Positions 1-11,346 of a DNA stretch of 64,000 nucleotides are shown piece after piece (positions within the stretch are counted from its first letter, which is position 1; each line of letters opens with the position of its first letter). Made by a program: the position numbers and the translations under genes. Under the pieces are notes generated by a model. That model did not search any database. It was not told the DNA's origin and saw only the letters and a program-made list of their open reading frames with translations. Source of the DNA: Spinacia oleracea (Eukaryota; Streptophyta; Magnoliopsida; Caryophyllales; Amaranthaceae); NCBI RefSeq assembly GCF_020520425.1, contig NC_079487.1:82403141-82467140 (forward strand), read 5' to 3'.

Positions 1-1089
1 CTAGGGGATCCGGCTCACCAGGTTGACCTGCAGCCCGTGCTGCATCACGGAAATAGGCTTGCTCTTGTATGGGTTGCTGAACATTACTGGGGGCTTGCTC
101 AGCGGGGATGTCATATAGATAGCTAGCTTGACCAGGAAGGAAAGTCGTGAGAGCAACATTAGGCATTGTGAAGAGGCTTCCAATTAACCAACCATTGAAT
201 CTTATGGGTACTAAATTATTGAGAACGGGATTGATCCACCCTTGCCTTTTCATATAGAGGAGTGTCAAAGCATTACCACCCTCAACATGCCAAGTGGTCG
301 GTGGAACAAAATTAGCAACACTCGTAGCTAGATGGGTGATCATGCCCCCTAGCAAGATGGGGCGACCGAATGATTGCTTTTCGACGGCCTGGAAATGTAG
401 GGCCATGTGGTGGGCCACATTGATCTTATAAGAATTAGTACCTTGATATACCCAACTTCCAAAATCATCAATTCAGTACTACGGATATTATTTGGCTCAA
501 ACCTCCCAAAGATAGTCATTCCGAAGAACCTTTGCCCTATCCTAAGTAAGGGGTGTTGGAAAGAAGTGGCATGCAAATGTTGCACATCCTCCTTCACCTC
601 CCCTGTCAAAGTATTCCACAATTTCAAGACATTGTATGGTGCAGGGGGTTCTTTGGGATTGTTTATGTTCATACCAAACACCCTTGCAAACTCTCTCAAA
701 GTCATGTTGAAATTCTTATTAAGCAAGCGAATATTCACATGTGTAATTTCACTACCACGTCCCCTCACTACATTGAAACTACTTAGGCATTCAAGAGTAA
801 GACGTGCATAAGTTTTTCTACCACGAATCTCATATATTCTACCCTAGCCAGCATGTTGCAATTGTTTTTTCTTCTCTTTATCAATGCGTAACTTGTTTAG
901 AGTCTCTTTATGCAACCAACGAGTAGGGTGAATTGGTTTACCTTTGAGATTTTTGAAGCGGTGATATTGCTCGTAGGAGTCAAATTCCACATCCGGGTAG
1001 GTGGTATCTTGCTCAATATGCAATTGAGGAGGTGGTGATGGCGCCCTACTCGTACTAGCCCCTTCCCTTTATCTTTTAGTAGGTGTCAT
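1..1089 (-). pseudogene. Athila downstream ORF (env position), partial
   Basis: The reading begins at an ATG at 1087-1089 (MTPTKR) and hits a stop after six codons, then resumes with recognisable protein such as YEQYHRFKNLKGKPIHPTRW. The longest uninterrupted piece is 349-768. A frameshift lies near 430-445, after which similarity resumes in another frame (HMALHFQAVEKQSFGRPILL). The protein resembles the plant 'Athila ORF-1 / putative plant transposon protein' family, whose function is unknown. I see no signal peptide or membrane segment supporting an envelope protein. It continues past the left edge. Confidence 0.6.
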
Positions 1090-2003
1090 GGATGATGGTT
1101 TCAATCTTTTTGGGTGAATTTCCTCTGTCAAAAATCTAAGTGAAATATGAAAATTTGATACCAAGAGATGAAAGAGGAGAAGATGGGGATGATTTTGATG
1201 TAAGGAACTTGTGATTTGGTGGAGTAATGAAGGTGGTATGAAGATTTGAAGAGTTAGGGTTTTGAGGTTTAATGGAGTTTGGGGGAAAATTGGGGAAGAA
1301 GATGGTTGTTTTGTGTGGGGAAAAAAACCCGTGGAACTGCTAGCTTGACGAAGATCAGTCCTTTTATTCCCGAAAATCGGCCGATTTTCACAAACCTGCC
1401 GGTTTTTAGATTTTCAATTAATCCCTGCTACGCTCGAAACCGGCAGGTTTTTGGAAACCTGGCCTGTCGGTTTTCGCTCCACTTAAGCTCCATAGAATCC
1501 CACATCACCGAAAATCGGTCGGTTTGTGAAAACCTGGCCCACCGGTTTTCGGTGCTTTACACCTTTTTGCCTTCAAAAATAACTCTAAGTGCTGATTTTT
1601 GCTTTGCATGCGTAACCGACAGGTTTTCGCTAAATTTTTTCACTTACGACCTCAACTCTTTCAGCACCCAAATTTTTTCTAAGGCATTAATTTAACAATG
1701 TGCTCGTAACCGACAGGTTTTCATGAACCGACCAGTTTTCGCTGCATTTGAAAAATCTCCGTTTTTCTCCAAATTGCTCCACTTGACATACTTGGTATTG
1801 AAATCTGCACATTACTAAACGACTAAGTAGTAAAATTTCACTCTCCTCACCTATCTAAGGCTATAAAACTTAGAGTAAAAACACACACAAAAAAACATTA
1901 AAAACCAAATTACACTATTAAAAGCAATAAAATACGGGTTGCCTCCCTCAAAGCGCTGATTTATTTTCAGGTCCCGCTCGACCTCTTAACCTCAATATGC
2001 ATA
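1090..2003. repeat. Athila spacer with ccggttttc-type repeats
   Basis: This stretch lies between the integrase and the downstream ORF. Positions about 1364-1745 hold six to eight copies of motifs such as 'ccgaaaatcggtcggttt' and 'gaaaacctggcc' in both orientations, so many copies can pair with each other. Near 1937 is 'gggttgcctccctcaaagcgct', which I remember as common near the end of pol in this family. The same ccggttttc-type motifs recur inside the LTR at 8545-8725. No gene is supported here. Confidence 0.6.
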
Positions 2004-3014
2004 TTATAGGACGGAAGGGTTGAGGTGTTGGACCTCAACCACTCCTACAGTAGCCCCCTCGTGGTAAAACTTCAGACGTTGCCCATTGACTTTGAATAGT
2101 TCGCCCATATTATTCTCTACTTCGACAGATCCAAACTTACTAACCATGGTCACAGTGAATGGCCCAGACCACTTAGACTTATGTTTTCCAGGAAACAACT
2201 TAAGTCTAGAGTTGAATAGTAGAACCTTGTCGCCCACTGCAAACTCTCTCTGAAGAATGTGACTATCGTGTCATCGCTTAGTCTTTTCCTTGTAGATACA
2301 GGCACTGTCATAGGCTTGCAATCCAAACTCATCTAGCTCATTCAACTATAGTAGCTGCTTCTCACCGGCTAACTTAGCATTCATGTTGAGTTGTTTGATC
2401 GCCCAGTAAGCCTTATATTCCATTTCTACCGGCAAATGACATGCCTTACCATACACCAACCGATACGGGGAAGTATCAATAGGTGTCTTGAAAGAAGTTC
2501 TATACGCCCATAGAGCATCATCGAGCTTGTCGCTCCAGTCCTTCCTAGACTTTTCCACCACCTTCTCAAGTATGGATTTGATCTCCCTGTTAGAGACCTC
2601 AACTTTCCCACTCGTTTGAGGGTGGTATGCTAGTCCGGTGCGGTGATAGACCTCATATTTGCGCAGGAGCGCATCTAAATGCTTCTCATGGAAGTGTGAC
2701 CCTCCATCACTGATCAATGCTCTCGGTACTCCAAATCTGGGGAAGATGATCTTCTTGAACATGGAAATGACTGTCTTAGCATCGTTAGTAGGTGAGGCAA
2801 TGGCTTCCACCCACTTAGACACATAATCTACAACAACAAGGATATAGAGATTACCCTTAGACAATGGGAATGGTCCCATGTAGTCTATTCCCCACACATC
2901 AAAGACCTCTACCTCAAGTATACCATTATGTGGCATCTCATGCCTCCTTGAAATGGTGTCGGCCCTCTGGCACGCATCACAAGCCATAATGAAAGCTTGT
3001 GCATCCTTGAACAT
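2004..3014 (-). pseudogene. Athila integrase domain
   Basis: The stretch 2346-3014 is an open integrase core of 222 codons. It shows the end of the zinc-binding region (ACDACQRA), the first catalytic Asp in [10 protein letters not shown], the second in [10 protein letters not shown], and the catalytic Glu in [14 protein letters not shown]. The C-terminal part continues in another frame at 2004-2237 (GDKVLLFNSRLKLFPGKHKSKW), so one frameshift separates core and tail. The DDE triad looks complete. It sits directly downstream of the RNase H region, as expected in Ty3/gypsy pol. Confidence 0.85.
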
Positions 3015-5024
3015 GGTTGGCCAATAAAATCCACACTATGACAACTTGGCATGAGTCTTGGAAGGTCCATGGTGGCCTCTATAAGGCGAACAGTGAAACC
3101 TATTGATTATCCCATGGACTTCCCATTTAGCAATACACCGCTTGTACAATCCTTCAACAGTCTCACGGAACAAATGTGGATCATTCCAAAAGTAGAACCG
3201 AACATCATGCAAGAACTTCTTCTTTTGTTGATATGTAAGATCGGCCGGAAGAATACCCACCCCCCCCCCCCCCCCCCACAATGTAATTCGCATAGTCTGC
3301 GAACCATGGTGACTGACTGGCAAGCGCAAGGAGATGATCATCCGGAAATGAATCATCGACCGTGTAGACACTTTACCATCATAATATCTTAGTCTAGACA
3401 AGTGGTCAGCAACCACATTCTCATCCCCTTTCTTATCGCGGATCTCCAGGTCAAATTCTTGTAGCAGTAGTATCCATCGAATAAGCCTACGCTTGGCTTC
3501 CTTCTTAGAGAGCAGATACTTAAGGGATGCATGATCAGTGTAGACTATCACCTTGGACCCAATCAGATAGGTACGAAACTTGTCCAAGGCATATATTATG
3601 GCTAGAAGCTCCTTCTCGGTAGTAACATAATTAACCTGAGCTTCATCTAAGGTCTTACTAGAATAGTAGATAGCATGAAATACCTTTTACTTTCTTTTGA
3701 CCCAAAACTTCCCCAACTGCATAGTCACTTGCATCACACATTATCTGGAACGGGAGATCCCACTCGGGCGAACGGATGATAGGAGCCGTAATTAGTGTTT
3801 GTTTAATCCTGTCAAAAGCCTCAAGACAAGCATTAGTAAACACAAATGGGGCATCTTTGAGGAGGAGTTGGGTCAGTGGTTTAACAATTTTAGAAAAATC
3901 CTTGATAAAGCGGCGATAAAACCCCACATGACCAAGAAAACTTCTAACACCCTTCACATTAACTGGAGGGGGCTATTGTTCAATCACTTGGACCTTAGCT
4001 CGATCCACTTGAATGCCCTTATCAGATATCAAAGGTCCTAACACCACCCCTTCAATAACCATGAAATGACACTTTTCCCAATTTAAGACCAAGTTACATT
4101 CCTCACACCTTTTCAACACTTTAGTCAAGTTGACCAGACAAGAATCAAAAGAAAAGTACCATAGACACTAAAATAATCCATAAACACTTCCATGACAGAC
4201 TCTATAAACTCAGAAAAGATGCTCAGCATGCAATGTTGAAATGTACCAGGTGCATTACACAGAACAAAGGGCATCCTACGATATGCAAAAGTACCATAGG
4301 GACATGTAAAAGTGGTCTTTTCCTGGTCATCTAGATGTATAGGGATTTGGAAAAAGCCAGAATAACCATCCAGATAACAGAAAAACTTATGACAGGCTAG
4401 CCTTTATAACATTTGAACAATAAGGGAAGGGGAAAGTGGTCCTTTTTAGTAGCAACATTCAGACGCCTATAGTCAATGCACATGCGCCACCCTGTGACTA
4501 CCCTAGTAGGGATCAACTCTTTTTTTCATTTATAACCACAGTCGTCCCCCCTTTCTTTTGGACTACCTGAATAGGACTCACCCACTTAGAATTTGACACA
4601 GCATAAATAATACCCGCATCAAGCAATTTCATAACTTCAGATTTCACAACATCTTGCATGATGAGGTTCAGACGACGTTGGGGTTGAATGCATGGCTTTT
4701 GATTATCATCTAGATGTATCTTATGCATGCAAAAATCCGAGCTAATACCCTTAGATCGTCAATACTGTACCCAATGGCCTTTTTGTGCTTTTTCAACACA
4801 ATAAGACGTTGGAATAGTTGGTCTGCGTCAAGTGCAGTACTGACTATCACAGGGAAAAGTTGTTCATCATCCAAAAATTCATATTTCAGATTAGCAGGAA
4901 GATGTTTAAGTTCGGATTTCTTTACCTCTTTTACATAATAGACAGGTCGAACTAACCTCTTCACCTTAGTGCTCTCCTCAGGTTCAAGCTCTCTACCATC
5001 AAGAGCCAACTCTAGAGCATCCAC
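3015..5024 (-). pseudogene. Athila reverse transcriptase and RNase H, broken
   Basis: Readable fragments follow the gypsy RT-RH order. RT start: MHKIHLDDNQKPCIQPQRRL (4513-4728). Palm: WRMCIDYRRLN near 4470. Catalytic motif: VFMDYFSVYG near 4165-4195. Thumb/connection: VRSFLGHVGFYRRFIKDFSK (3658-3957). RNase [12 protein letters not shown] and VVADHLSRL (3036-3587). The family motif is FMDD, so the second catalytic Asp is Tyr here. Many stops and frameshifts separate the pieces. A run of 18 C residues interrupts the frame at 3260-3277. This copy cannot encode working enzyme. Confidence 0.85.
3260..3277. repeat. Poly-C tract of 18 bases
   Basis: An uninterrupted run of C lies in the segment between RNase H and integrase of the Athila copy. 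Its length is unreliable in most sequencing technologies, so the local reading frame should not be over-interpreted. Confidence 0.9.
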
Positions 5025-5033
5025 TTCAGCACT

Positions 5034-5530
5034 TTAAGAACTGCTATCACCTGCAGAAGATTCACAACAAAGCACTGCCTCCAAGGGATCCCTTTCGAGG
5101 ACTTGGGAGACGTTATCTCGCATAATTAAATCAACCACATCAATACAATAGCAATGTTCTTCCTCTGGCATGGGACTCTTTAAGGCATTATTTAGATTAA
5201 AGGTAACCTTATCATCCCCCACAGACATAGTCAATTTCCCACTTTTAACATCAATAACCGCCCCCGCCGTATGAAGGAAGGGTCTGCCTAAGATAATGGG
5301 AATTTGAGAGTCCTCTTGCATTTCTAGCACTACAAAATCCACAGGTATATAAAATTTACCTACCCTAACGGGAACATCCTCTAAAACACCTAAGGGGTAT
5401 TTTACAGAATGGTCGGCCATTTGTAGAGTAATATTAGTAACCTTTAGCTCACTCATGTTTAATTTAGTGCAGACAGACAAGGGCATAACAAATACACTAG
5501 CACCTAAATCACATAACGATTTATCTATAA
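5034..5530 (-). pseudogene. Athila aspartic protease region
   Basis: On the minus strand this stretch begins with LCDLGASVFVMPLSVC, which carries the D-[LT]-G-A-S catalytic motif of a retroviral-type aspartic protease. It continues through IPIILGRPFLHTAGAVIDV, the second conserved protease segment (ILGRPFL). The open frame runs to 5034. It sits between gag and RT, as expected. The catalytic motif appears intact, although the gag and RT frames around it are broken. Confidence 0.8.
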
Positions 5531-7508
5531 AAACGGTGCCAATATTACATGGGATGAAAAACTCCCGGGGTCTTTAAGTTTGGGTGGAGACTTGTTTTGT
5601 AATAAAGCACTAAATTCCTCGGTAAAAGCTACAGTCTCCACCTCACAAAAAACATGTTTCCTGGTCAAGATGTCTTTCATAAACTTAGCATATGCAGGAA
5701 CCTGTAAAATCAATTCGTAAAAGGAACCGGTGCCTGCAAGTTTTTGACCACATCCAAGAATTTGCCAAACTGTTTGTCTAGCTTACTCTTGAGTTGCCGG
5801 TTTGGGAAGGGAAGTGTCATAGGTGGTACTTGAATAACAAATCCCTTCTTGACCTCAGTTGTAACCTCTTTCTCACAAACTACCTTTTCAGCTTCTACCT
5901 CCTCCATAACTACCTTTTCAACTTCTTTATCAACCAGATCATTAACAGACACCCTAGAATCAACCTCAACAGGCATAGAAGAGCCTTTGTCTTCCCACTC
6001 TGTAAGGTAATAGCATTAGCAGTCTCTCTGTTCTCAGGCTATGAAGGAAGTTGTCCCCGAGGTCTCCCTGCAAGACTAGTAGCCATTTGTGCCAACTGAT
6101 TATCAATGATCTTGTTATAGGTGGCAAGAGCATCAATTTTAGCATCCTTTTCATTCAGAGACTTTTGCATTTGCATCATCATGTTCCGCATCTCCACTAG
6201 CATAGGATCAGACTGTGTGGTTTGAGGTTGTGGTTGTGGAGGTTGTGTCTGTTGTTTAGAGAACCCAGGTGGTCCCCTAGACTGTGGGTTGTAGTTGTTT
6301 CTTGGTGGGTATGGTTGTTGTGGAGGTTTGGAATGTTGAACCTGATGTGGGCTTTGAATATTCATACTCCTGTAAGATAGTAGGTTTTTTTTTTGTACCC
6401 CTCATTGTAGGAATTTGAGTATGGATTATTATTCTTATAGGCCTGAAATGCGTTACATTGTTCAATGGAGCTTCTAAATTCCTGTGCATAATGACCAGAT
6501 ATCCCACAAGCATCACAGACAATCACAGTTTGGGCACTCATTGCAACTACACTGACAGGTTGAGCAGATTGGAATGATGTAGCATGCATATTATCAAGTT
6601 TATGGTGTAAGGCAGTCAATTGGGAAGTTAGTTGTTCTATGGAATTTAGCTCATGCTTACCACCCTTGTTAGATAGACCTCTAGGATTCCCATATTGGGC
6701 ATTATGAATGACCATCTCCTCAATCACCTCCATAGCTCTAGTCACGGCAAGTTGCATGAATCTCCCACTAGAGGCAGAATCCAAAATAAGCCTAGAATCA
6801 TTACCCAGACCATTGTAGAATTGTTGAATCAAGAACCACGGTTACAGACCATGGTGTGGGCACTCTCTCTGCAAATCCTTGAACCTTTCCCAGACCTCGA
6901 ACAAACTCTCATCTGCATGTTAAGTAATAGAAATAATCTGGCTCCTCAGACGAGTTGTCTTCTCAGGTGGGAAGTATTCTACGTAGAATGCAAGGGGATA
7001 AAGATTCCCAGTTAGTAATTTTCATAGCCGCTCGATTGAGCCCATTGATCCATAACTTTGCTTTTCCACACAGAGAAAATGGGAAAAGCATCTCCATAGT
7101 ATGTTATGGGGTCACATTCTTCTGCTTGATACTAGAGCAATATTGAATGAAAGACTATATATGGAGATTGGGGTCTTCACCCTTTTCCCTGCCAAACTGA
7201 TGCCTTTCGATCATATTTATCAAAGCAAGCTCGATTTTAAAGCTTTCAGCAGCAATACTAGGAATGATTGCCTTAGGTAGCACGGATAGGCTTGGCTTAG
7301 AGTAGTCCGTAAGCCTCGGCTCAACTATTTTTTCGCCCATCTCTGAAACTGTATTTGTATCTGTATCTGTAGTAAAAAGATCGCCAACAATATGATTAGA
7401 ATCAGAGAAATTCCCACACTGTGCGATAAAGGTTCTTCGTCTACGAAAGGTCCTTTCAGGTTCAGGATCGAACGGAGTAAGATTACTAGTACCTATGGTC
7501 CTAGGCAT
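5525..7508 (-). pseudogene. Athila gag polyprotein, fragmented
   Basis: The probable start is MPRTIGTSNLTPFDPEPERT at 7508. Open pieces follow at 7155-7508, 6362-6832, 6039-6365, 5710-5976 and 5525-5713 in shifting frames. The piece at 6362-6832 carries LILDSASSGRFMQL and a weak knuckle-like CDACGISGHYAQEF. The piece at 6039-6365 is rich in Pro and Gln, and 5710-5976 is a highly charged Val/Glu stretch, both typical of the linker between Athila gag and protease. Several stops and frameshifts make it non-functional. Confidence 0.75.
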
Positions 7509-7604
7509 AGATAAAGAAACTACAAGAAAGTGTGAGATCCGGTCTCAATGAACAGGAGTCCCTTGAGAAGTAACAAACAAATAATAACAGAAAATAAAAC
7601 CGTT

Positions 7605-7622
7605 TCCCCGGCAACGGCGCCA
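7605..7622 (-). promoter_or_regulatory. Athila primer-binding site
   Basis: The reverse complement reads TGGCGCCGTTGCCGGGGA, which I recall as the tRNA-Asp-type primer-binding site of Athila and related gypsy elements. It lies five bases inside the LTR start and fixes the element's orientation as minus. Confidence 0.85.
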
Positions 7623-7627
7623 AAATT

Positions 7628-9036
7628 TGACAGGCTAAATCGTACTCCTATCAAAGATAAACCTTACATTCACTAACTAAAATATAGTAAGGGAAGTAGG
7701 GATCGTATCCACAGGGAAACAGCGTTCTTTCTACTATTAAAAACAAGGTCTAGACTATTGGTAACAATAATAAGGGTTGAAGTTGGATATTATAACTACG
7801 ACGATAATTAAACAAGATAAAACAATATTAAGGGAATCTAGGGAAATCGTTCACCACAATTGCAGACTAGGGATTGACGACATACAATAATGAACAATTA
7901 ATAAATATAACTAGTAAAACATGCATCTCTCGAATCTTATGGATTCCTTAGGCAACTTCAACTAGCGGGCTCTCGCAATGTACTAGAACAATTCCTATCT
8001 AATAGTCACAGATCACGAACATCAGATTTATACCTCTCGACGTATAATCTAAGATTCATCAAACTCGATCGAAATTGTCCGGCCGAACAGAATTGACAAA
8101 CAATTAAAACAAGCTATAGAAATCATAATTAAAAATCAAATATTTAAGTCTAATACAATCCCCAATCATACATTTGTAGATCCCCTAAACACTAGAAATT
8201 GAACTATTCAATCATATTGATAATAAAAAAAAGAAAACATGATTAATGAAAGCATGATTAAAAACAATTAATAGAATAAAGAACACACAAAAATTGAATA
8301 ATAAAAACAAGGAATGAATTAATACCTAATTGAAGAACGAGGAAATAATCGAAAGATTGAAACTTGAGTTGAAACTAAAATTCGTTTGACAAAGTTTTGT
8401 GAAAAAAATGCTAAGTAAAAGTTTTAGTACTAGGGATTAGAATATGGAATTAAGTGTGTATCCTACGAAAAACTAATTTAATATATATAGCTTCCCCATA
8501 AAGATACGGAGAAAAACGAGCAGAAGTGAGCAAATTAAAAACACCGAAAACCGGGCCCCCAGGTTTTGGGAATTCGGCCGATTTTCGGCCCAGCTATTGA
8601 TACCAAACTCATCAGGTAGCGAAAATCGGGGCCCCAGGTTTGTGAAAAGCTGCCGGTTTCGCACCTAAAGCTAAATTCCCCCTTCTATCAAAATCTGCCG
8701 GTTTGCGAAAACCGGCTCCCCAGGTTTTGAGGATATTTTGTCGTATTTTCCTTGAGCTTGATTCTTAAGGCCCAAGCCTAACTCCTTTGGGTCTAATTTT
8801 CCGTTTGTGTCCCCTTGAAGTTGGCTAGATCATTCCATACATGCTCGGGATCCGTGTAGTTATCCAGGGGTGATAGAAAACGGATCTCCAAAGACCAATT
8901 ATCATCAAAAAGCGATCATGCAACTAAAGACACTACACAACACATATTAGCATTAAAATAGGCTTTGAAGAGCTCAAATGAGATGAAAAGTGCATACGGG
9001 ACAGGGGTAAAAACTATATAAAATATGAATGTATCA
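7628..9036 (-). repeat. Athila 5' LTR (outer edge estimated)
   Basis: The inner edge is tgacaggctaaatcg, just outside the primer-binding site. The outer edge is placed at ...aatgtatca (9036), giving TG...CA ends and about 1.4 kb. The LTR holds ccggttttc-like repeats at 8545-8725. A TATATATA-like stretch near 8480 could be its minus-strand TATA box. The partner LTR is not in the window, so the edge cannot be confirmed by alignment. Confidence 0.6.
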
Positions 9037-9764
9037 CAATGCCTTTGAATAAGGAGATGACAAGACATGTTGTAGTGAGTTACATGTGGCACGTACATGT
9101 TATTAAATTGCTCTTTAATATATTAGTATAGATAAGAAAGAAAGAGAGATGGAGGATCAGAAAACATGTGATTTTAAATTTTTGGGGAAAATAAAGTACC
9201 TAATACTCCGTACTATAATAGGTTAATCTATACATTGTTTACAAATTAGATTACCTTTCCAAATATACAATAAATTACTCCGTAAACTACAACATATAAA
9301 GAAAAAATAATCTATATACATAGATTAATGACAACAACTTTGGATTTGGTGGGGAAAAAAATTCACGTGAAGCCGCCATGTGGACAATAGTGATGTCAGC
9401 ATGTTATTACTTTAGTACTCCGTACTAGTTATAGAAGATTAAGAAATACATTACTGGTATTACCTCACTATTTATTTAAGAGGTACACTTTTTTTATCCG
9501 ACTGTATTTTATTAAGAAATACACTTTCTATTTTTGGCATCTCATGGTTCCCAATTTCAACTATATTAAGGTCCCCACACATCCATACTTACTCACATAC
9601 TATATTTACTAAAATAAATAATTCACCCACTATTAATTTATTATTATAAATAATAACTCAATATCTCACTTTCATCTTATTTTAATAAATTCAATTCACC
9701 CTCTTAAAACTACGTGCCGATCTTGGTTTATCTCTTAAATTAAATATGTAAGGAGTATCTAGTT
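9037..9764. other. AT-rich spacer, no gene seen
   Basis: No coding signal is visible. Short pieces like 'tactccgtactat' near 9208 and 9418 are remnants of MITE ends common in this genome. Confidence 0.6.
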
Positions 9765-9780
9765 AAATACAATTAATTGT

Positions 9781-9944
9781 ATCAATTGTCTGTTGATTCA
9801 ATGGTGATTGAGTCTGAACTTGGCAGTGAGGACGCGTGTTCGATCCCCCGCAACAACAATTGAGAGGGGACTGGAATCTATCCACCCAAAACTCGCCCCG
9901 AATCCGGATTATCTCTAAGGGTGAACCAAGTGGTAACACCAAAA
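9781..9944 (+). mobile_element. SINE with 16-bp target-site duplication
   Basis: A 164-bp insertion is flanked by identical copies of aaatacaattaattgt at 9765-9780 and 9945-9960. It contains a good pol III B box (gtgttcgatcccccgc near 9837) and a weaker A-box-like stretch (ggtgattgagtctgaa near 9802), and it ends in a short A-run. Non-coding, tRNA-like head, A-tail and long duplication together define a SINE. I cannot assign its family. Confidence 0.85.
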
Positions 9945-9960
9945 AAATACAATTAATTGT

Positions 9961-10450
9961 CTAACAATGGACCCCCTTTGTTATTCTTGAATGTTAGTTT
10001 TCTTTTTGTATTGAGTTATTTTTTTTGTTAATTCTGCTGGAATCTTTTCTTATTTGTCCAACATTTATCCCCATTATACTCTTATAAATATCCAAATGAA
10101 CTACATTTTATCCCCATCAAACCCCTTATTTATCTCACTTAACCACATGAGTTAGATTCTATTGAGATTCATGTGACAAATGTGCTTATGTTGGATTTTC
10201 TTAAATTCCAAGAGAGATTAACATTCAAGAATGAAGGGAGTACATCAATTAGGTAGGAAACGGGTGATGTTACAGCCTATCTATCTGACAGTCTTTTATA
10301 AAAACTAGTATATGGGTTTGGGAGATGGCCCATATTGTTTTGTGGGTGATAATTAAGTTTTATACCCATCCATGAAATTACATTTGAATCATTTTCATGT
10401 TATCATTTTTCTTTATTCTATTAATATGAGTATTGATTTTTCTAAGACAA
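9961..10450. other. AT-rich spacer, no gene seen
   Basis: There is no coding signal and no repeat that I can delimit. Confidence 0.5.
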
Positions 10451-10454
10451 TATG

Positions 10455-10524
10455 TAAAATATCATAGCTCAATGGATAAGGCTTTGTGTTGAAATCAAAT
10501 CAGAGATCGCGAGTTTGAATCTTA
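10455..10524 (+). mobile_element. tRNA-like SINE remnant
   Basis: The stretch atagctcaatggataaggc followed about 35 bases later by gcgagtttgaatctta looks like degenerate pol III A and B boxes. It has no CCA-ready acceptor stem, and the Stowaway-like element at 10525 begins right after the B box. It is most likely the head of a SINE, with the rest beyond the MITE or lost. Confidence 0.45.
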
Positions 10525-10852
10525 CTCCCTCCGTCCCGGAATACTCGACCCGGTTTGACCGGCATAGAGTTTAAGGGACTTGAATTGACTTATTTAATTT
10601 AATAGGTAGTAGTTGATAGTGGGGTATTATTTTAATGTAGTTAGTGGAAAATGTGTAAAGGGGTGGGGTTGGGGGAGAGTAGGGGTTGAATTTTTAATTA
10701 TTTTTTGTATGTAGTAGGGGGTAGGTGTGTTAATAGGGGTGGAGTGAGAAATAATATAATATTGTTAGAATATTTTCATTTTTAGAAACAGGTCAAGTAT
10801 TACGGGACGACCCGATAAGGAAAACAGGTCAAGTATTCCGGGACGGAAGGAG
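10525..10852. mobile_element. Stowaway-like MITE
   Basis: A 328-bp element bounded by TA dinucleotides (10523-10524 and 10853-10854). The ends ctccctccgtcccggaatac and tattccgggacggaaggag are inverted repeats. Near the right end the motif aaacaggtcaagtatt(a/c)cgggacg occurs twice in tandem (from about 10786 and 10822). It has no coding capacity. Confidence 0.9.
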
Positions 10853-11092
10853 TATACAGTACATAGTATATTTCTCACTTTTTAAATTATAAAGGATTGA
10901 TGACATGGTATCATGGGTTGAGGGAGGGCGCCACGTAACATGTTTCTACTTTTAGTTATTCAACTTTTAACAATTTTATTAACATAATATCATTTCCCTT
11001 AAATTTTAGTACAATATTGGAAATGGTAACTTCAATTCATCAGTTTTAGTTACTTTTTATTTTTCCTAACAATCTCTCTTTGAATACTTATA

Positions 11093-11346
11093 CTTCCTCC
11101 GTTCCGTAAATATCACACCATTTGGTTTTTTACACTATTTACATTACGATTTTGACCATTTTTTGTGATTCATATGTAAGAAAATTATAGTTATGTGGGG
11201 TCATTTTAGATTCGTATCGACATATATTTTCTAAATATCAATTTTTATAATTTATACTCACACACGATTTGAGATATTAAGAGTCAAAATTATATGTTAG
11301 AAGAGTAAAAGTTAACCATGGTGCGATATTTATGGAATGGAATAAG
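11093..11346. mobile_element. Stowaway-like MITE
   Basis: A 254-bp element with inverted ends cttcctccgttccgtaaata and tatttatggaatggaataag, flanked by TA. The inverted similarity extends inward (cacaccatttgg against ccatggtgcg). It is non-coding. Confidence 0.88.

Larger units (their letters stand above)
1..9036 (-). mobile_element. Athila-type Ty3/gypsy retrotransposon, partial and decayed
   Basis: Read on the minus strand from right to left, the order is 5' LTR, primer-binding site, gag, protease, reverse transcriptase/RNase H, integrase, a non-coding spacer and a further ORF that runs off the left edge. The integrase, protease and downstream ORF resemble plant Athila elements, and the order fits that family. 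The coding region is broken by many stops and frameshifts, and one RT catalytic residue is altered, so the copy should be dead. The 3' LTR lies outside the window. The outer boundary near 9036 is estimated from a plausible LTR end, because the target-site duplication cannot be checked. Confidence 0.85.

Noticed and set aside
1..1089. Athila downstream ORF as an envelope protein
   Set aside because: Position fits, but I see no signal peptide, membrane helix or cleavage-site pattern in the readable part.
3051..3392. Plus-strand ORF with a Pro run
   Set aside because: It is the shadow of Athila pol through the poly-C tract.
10455..10524. A functional tRNA gene
   Set aside because: A- and B-box-like pieces exist but no acceptor or anticodon stems pair properly, and a MITE abuts it.
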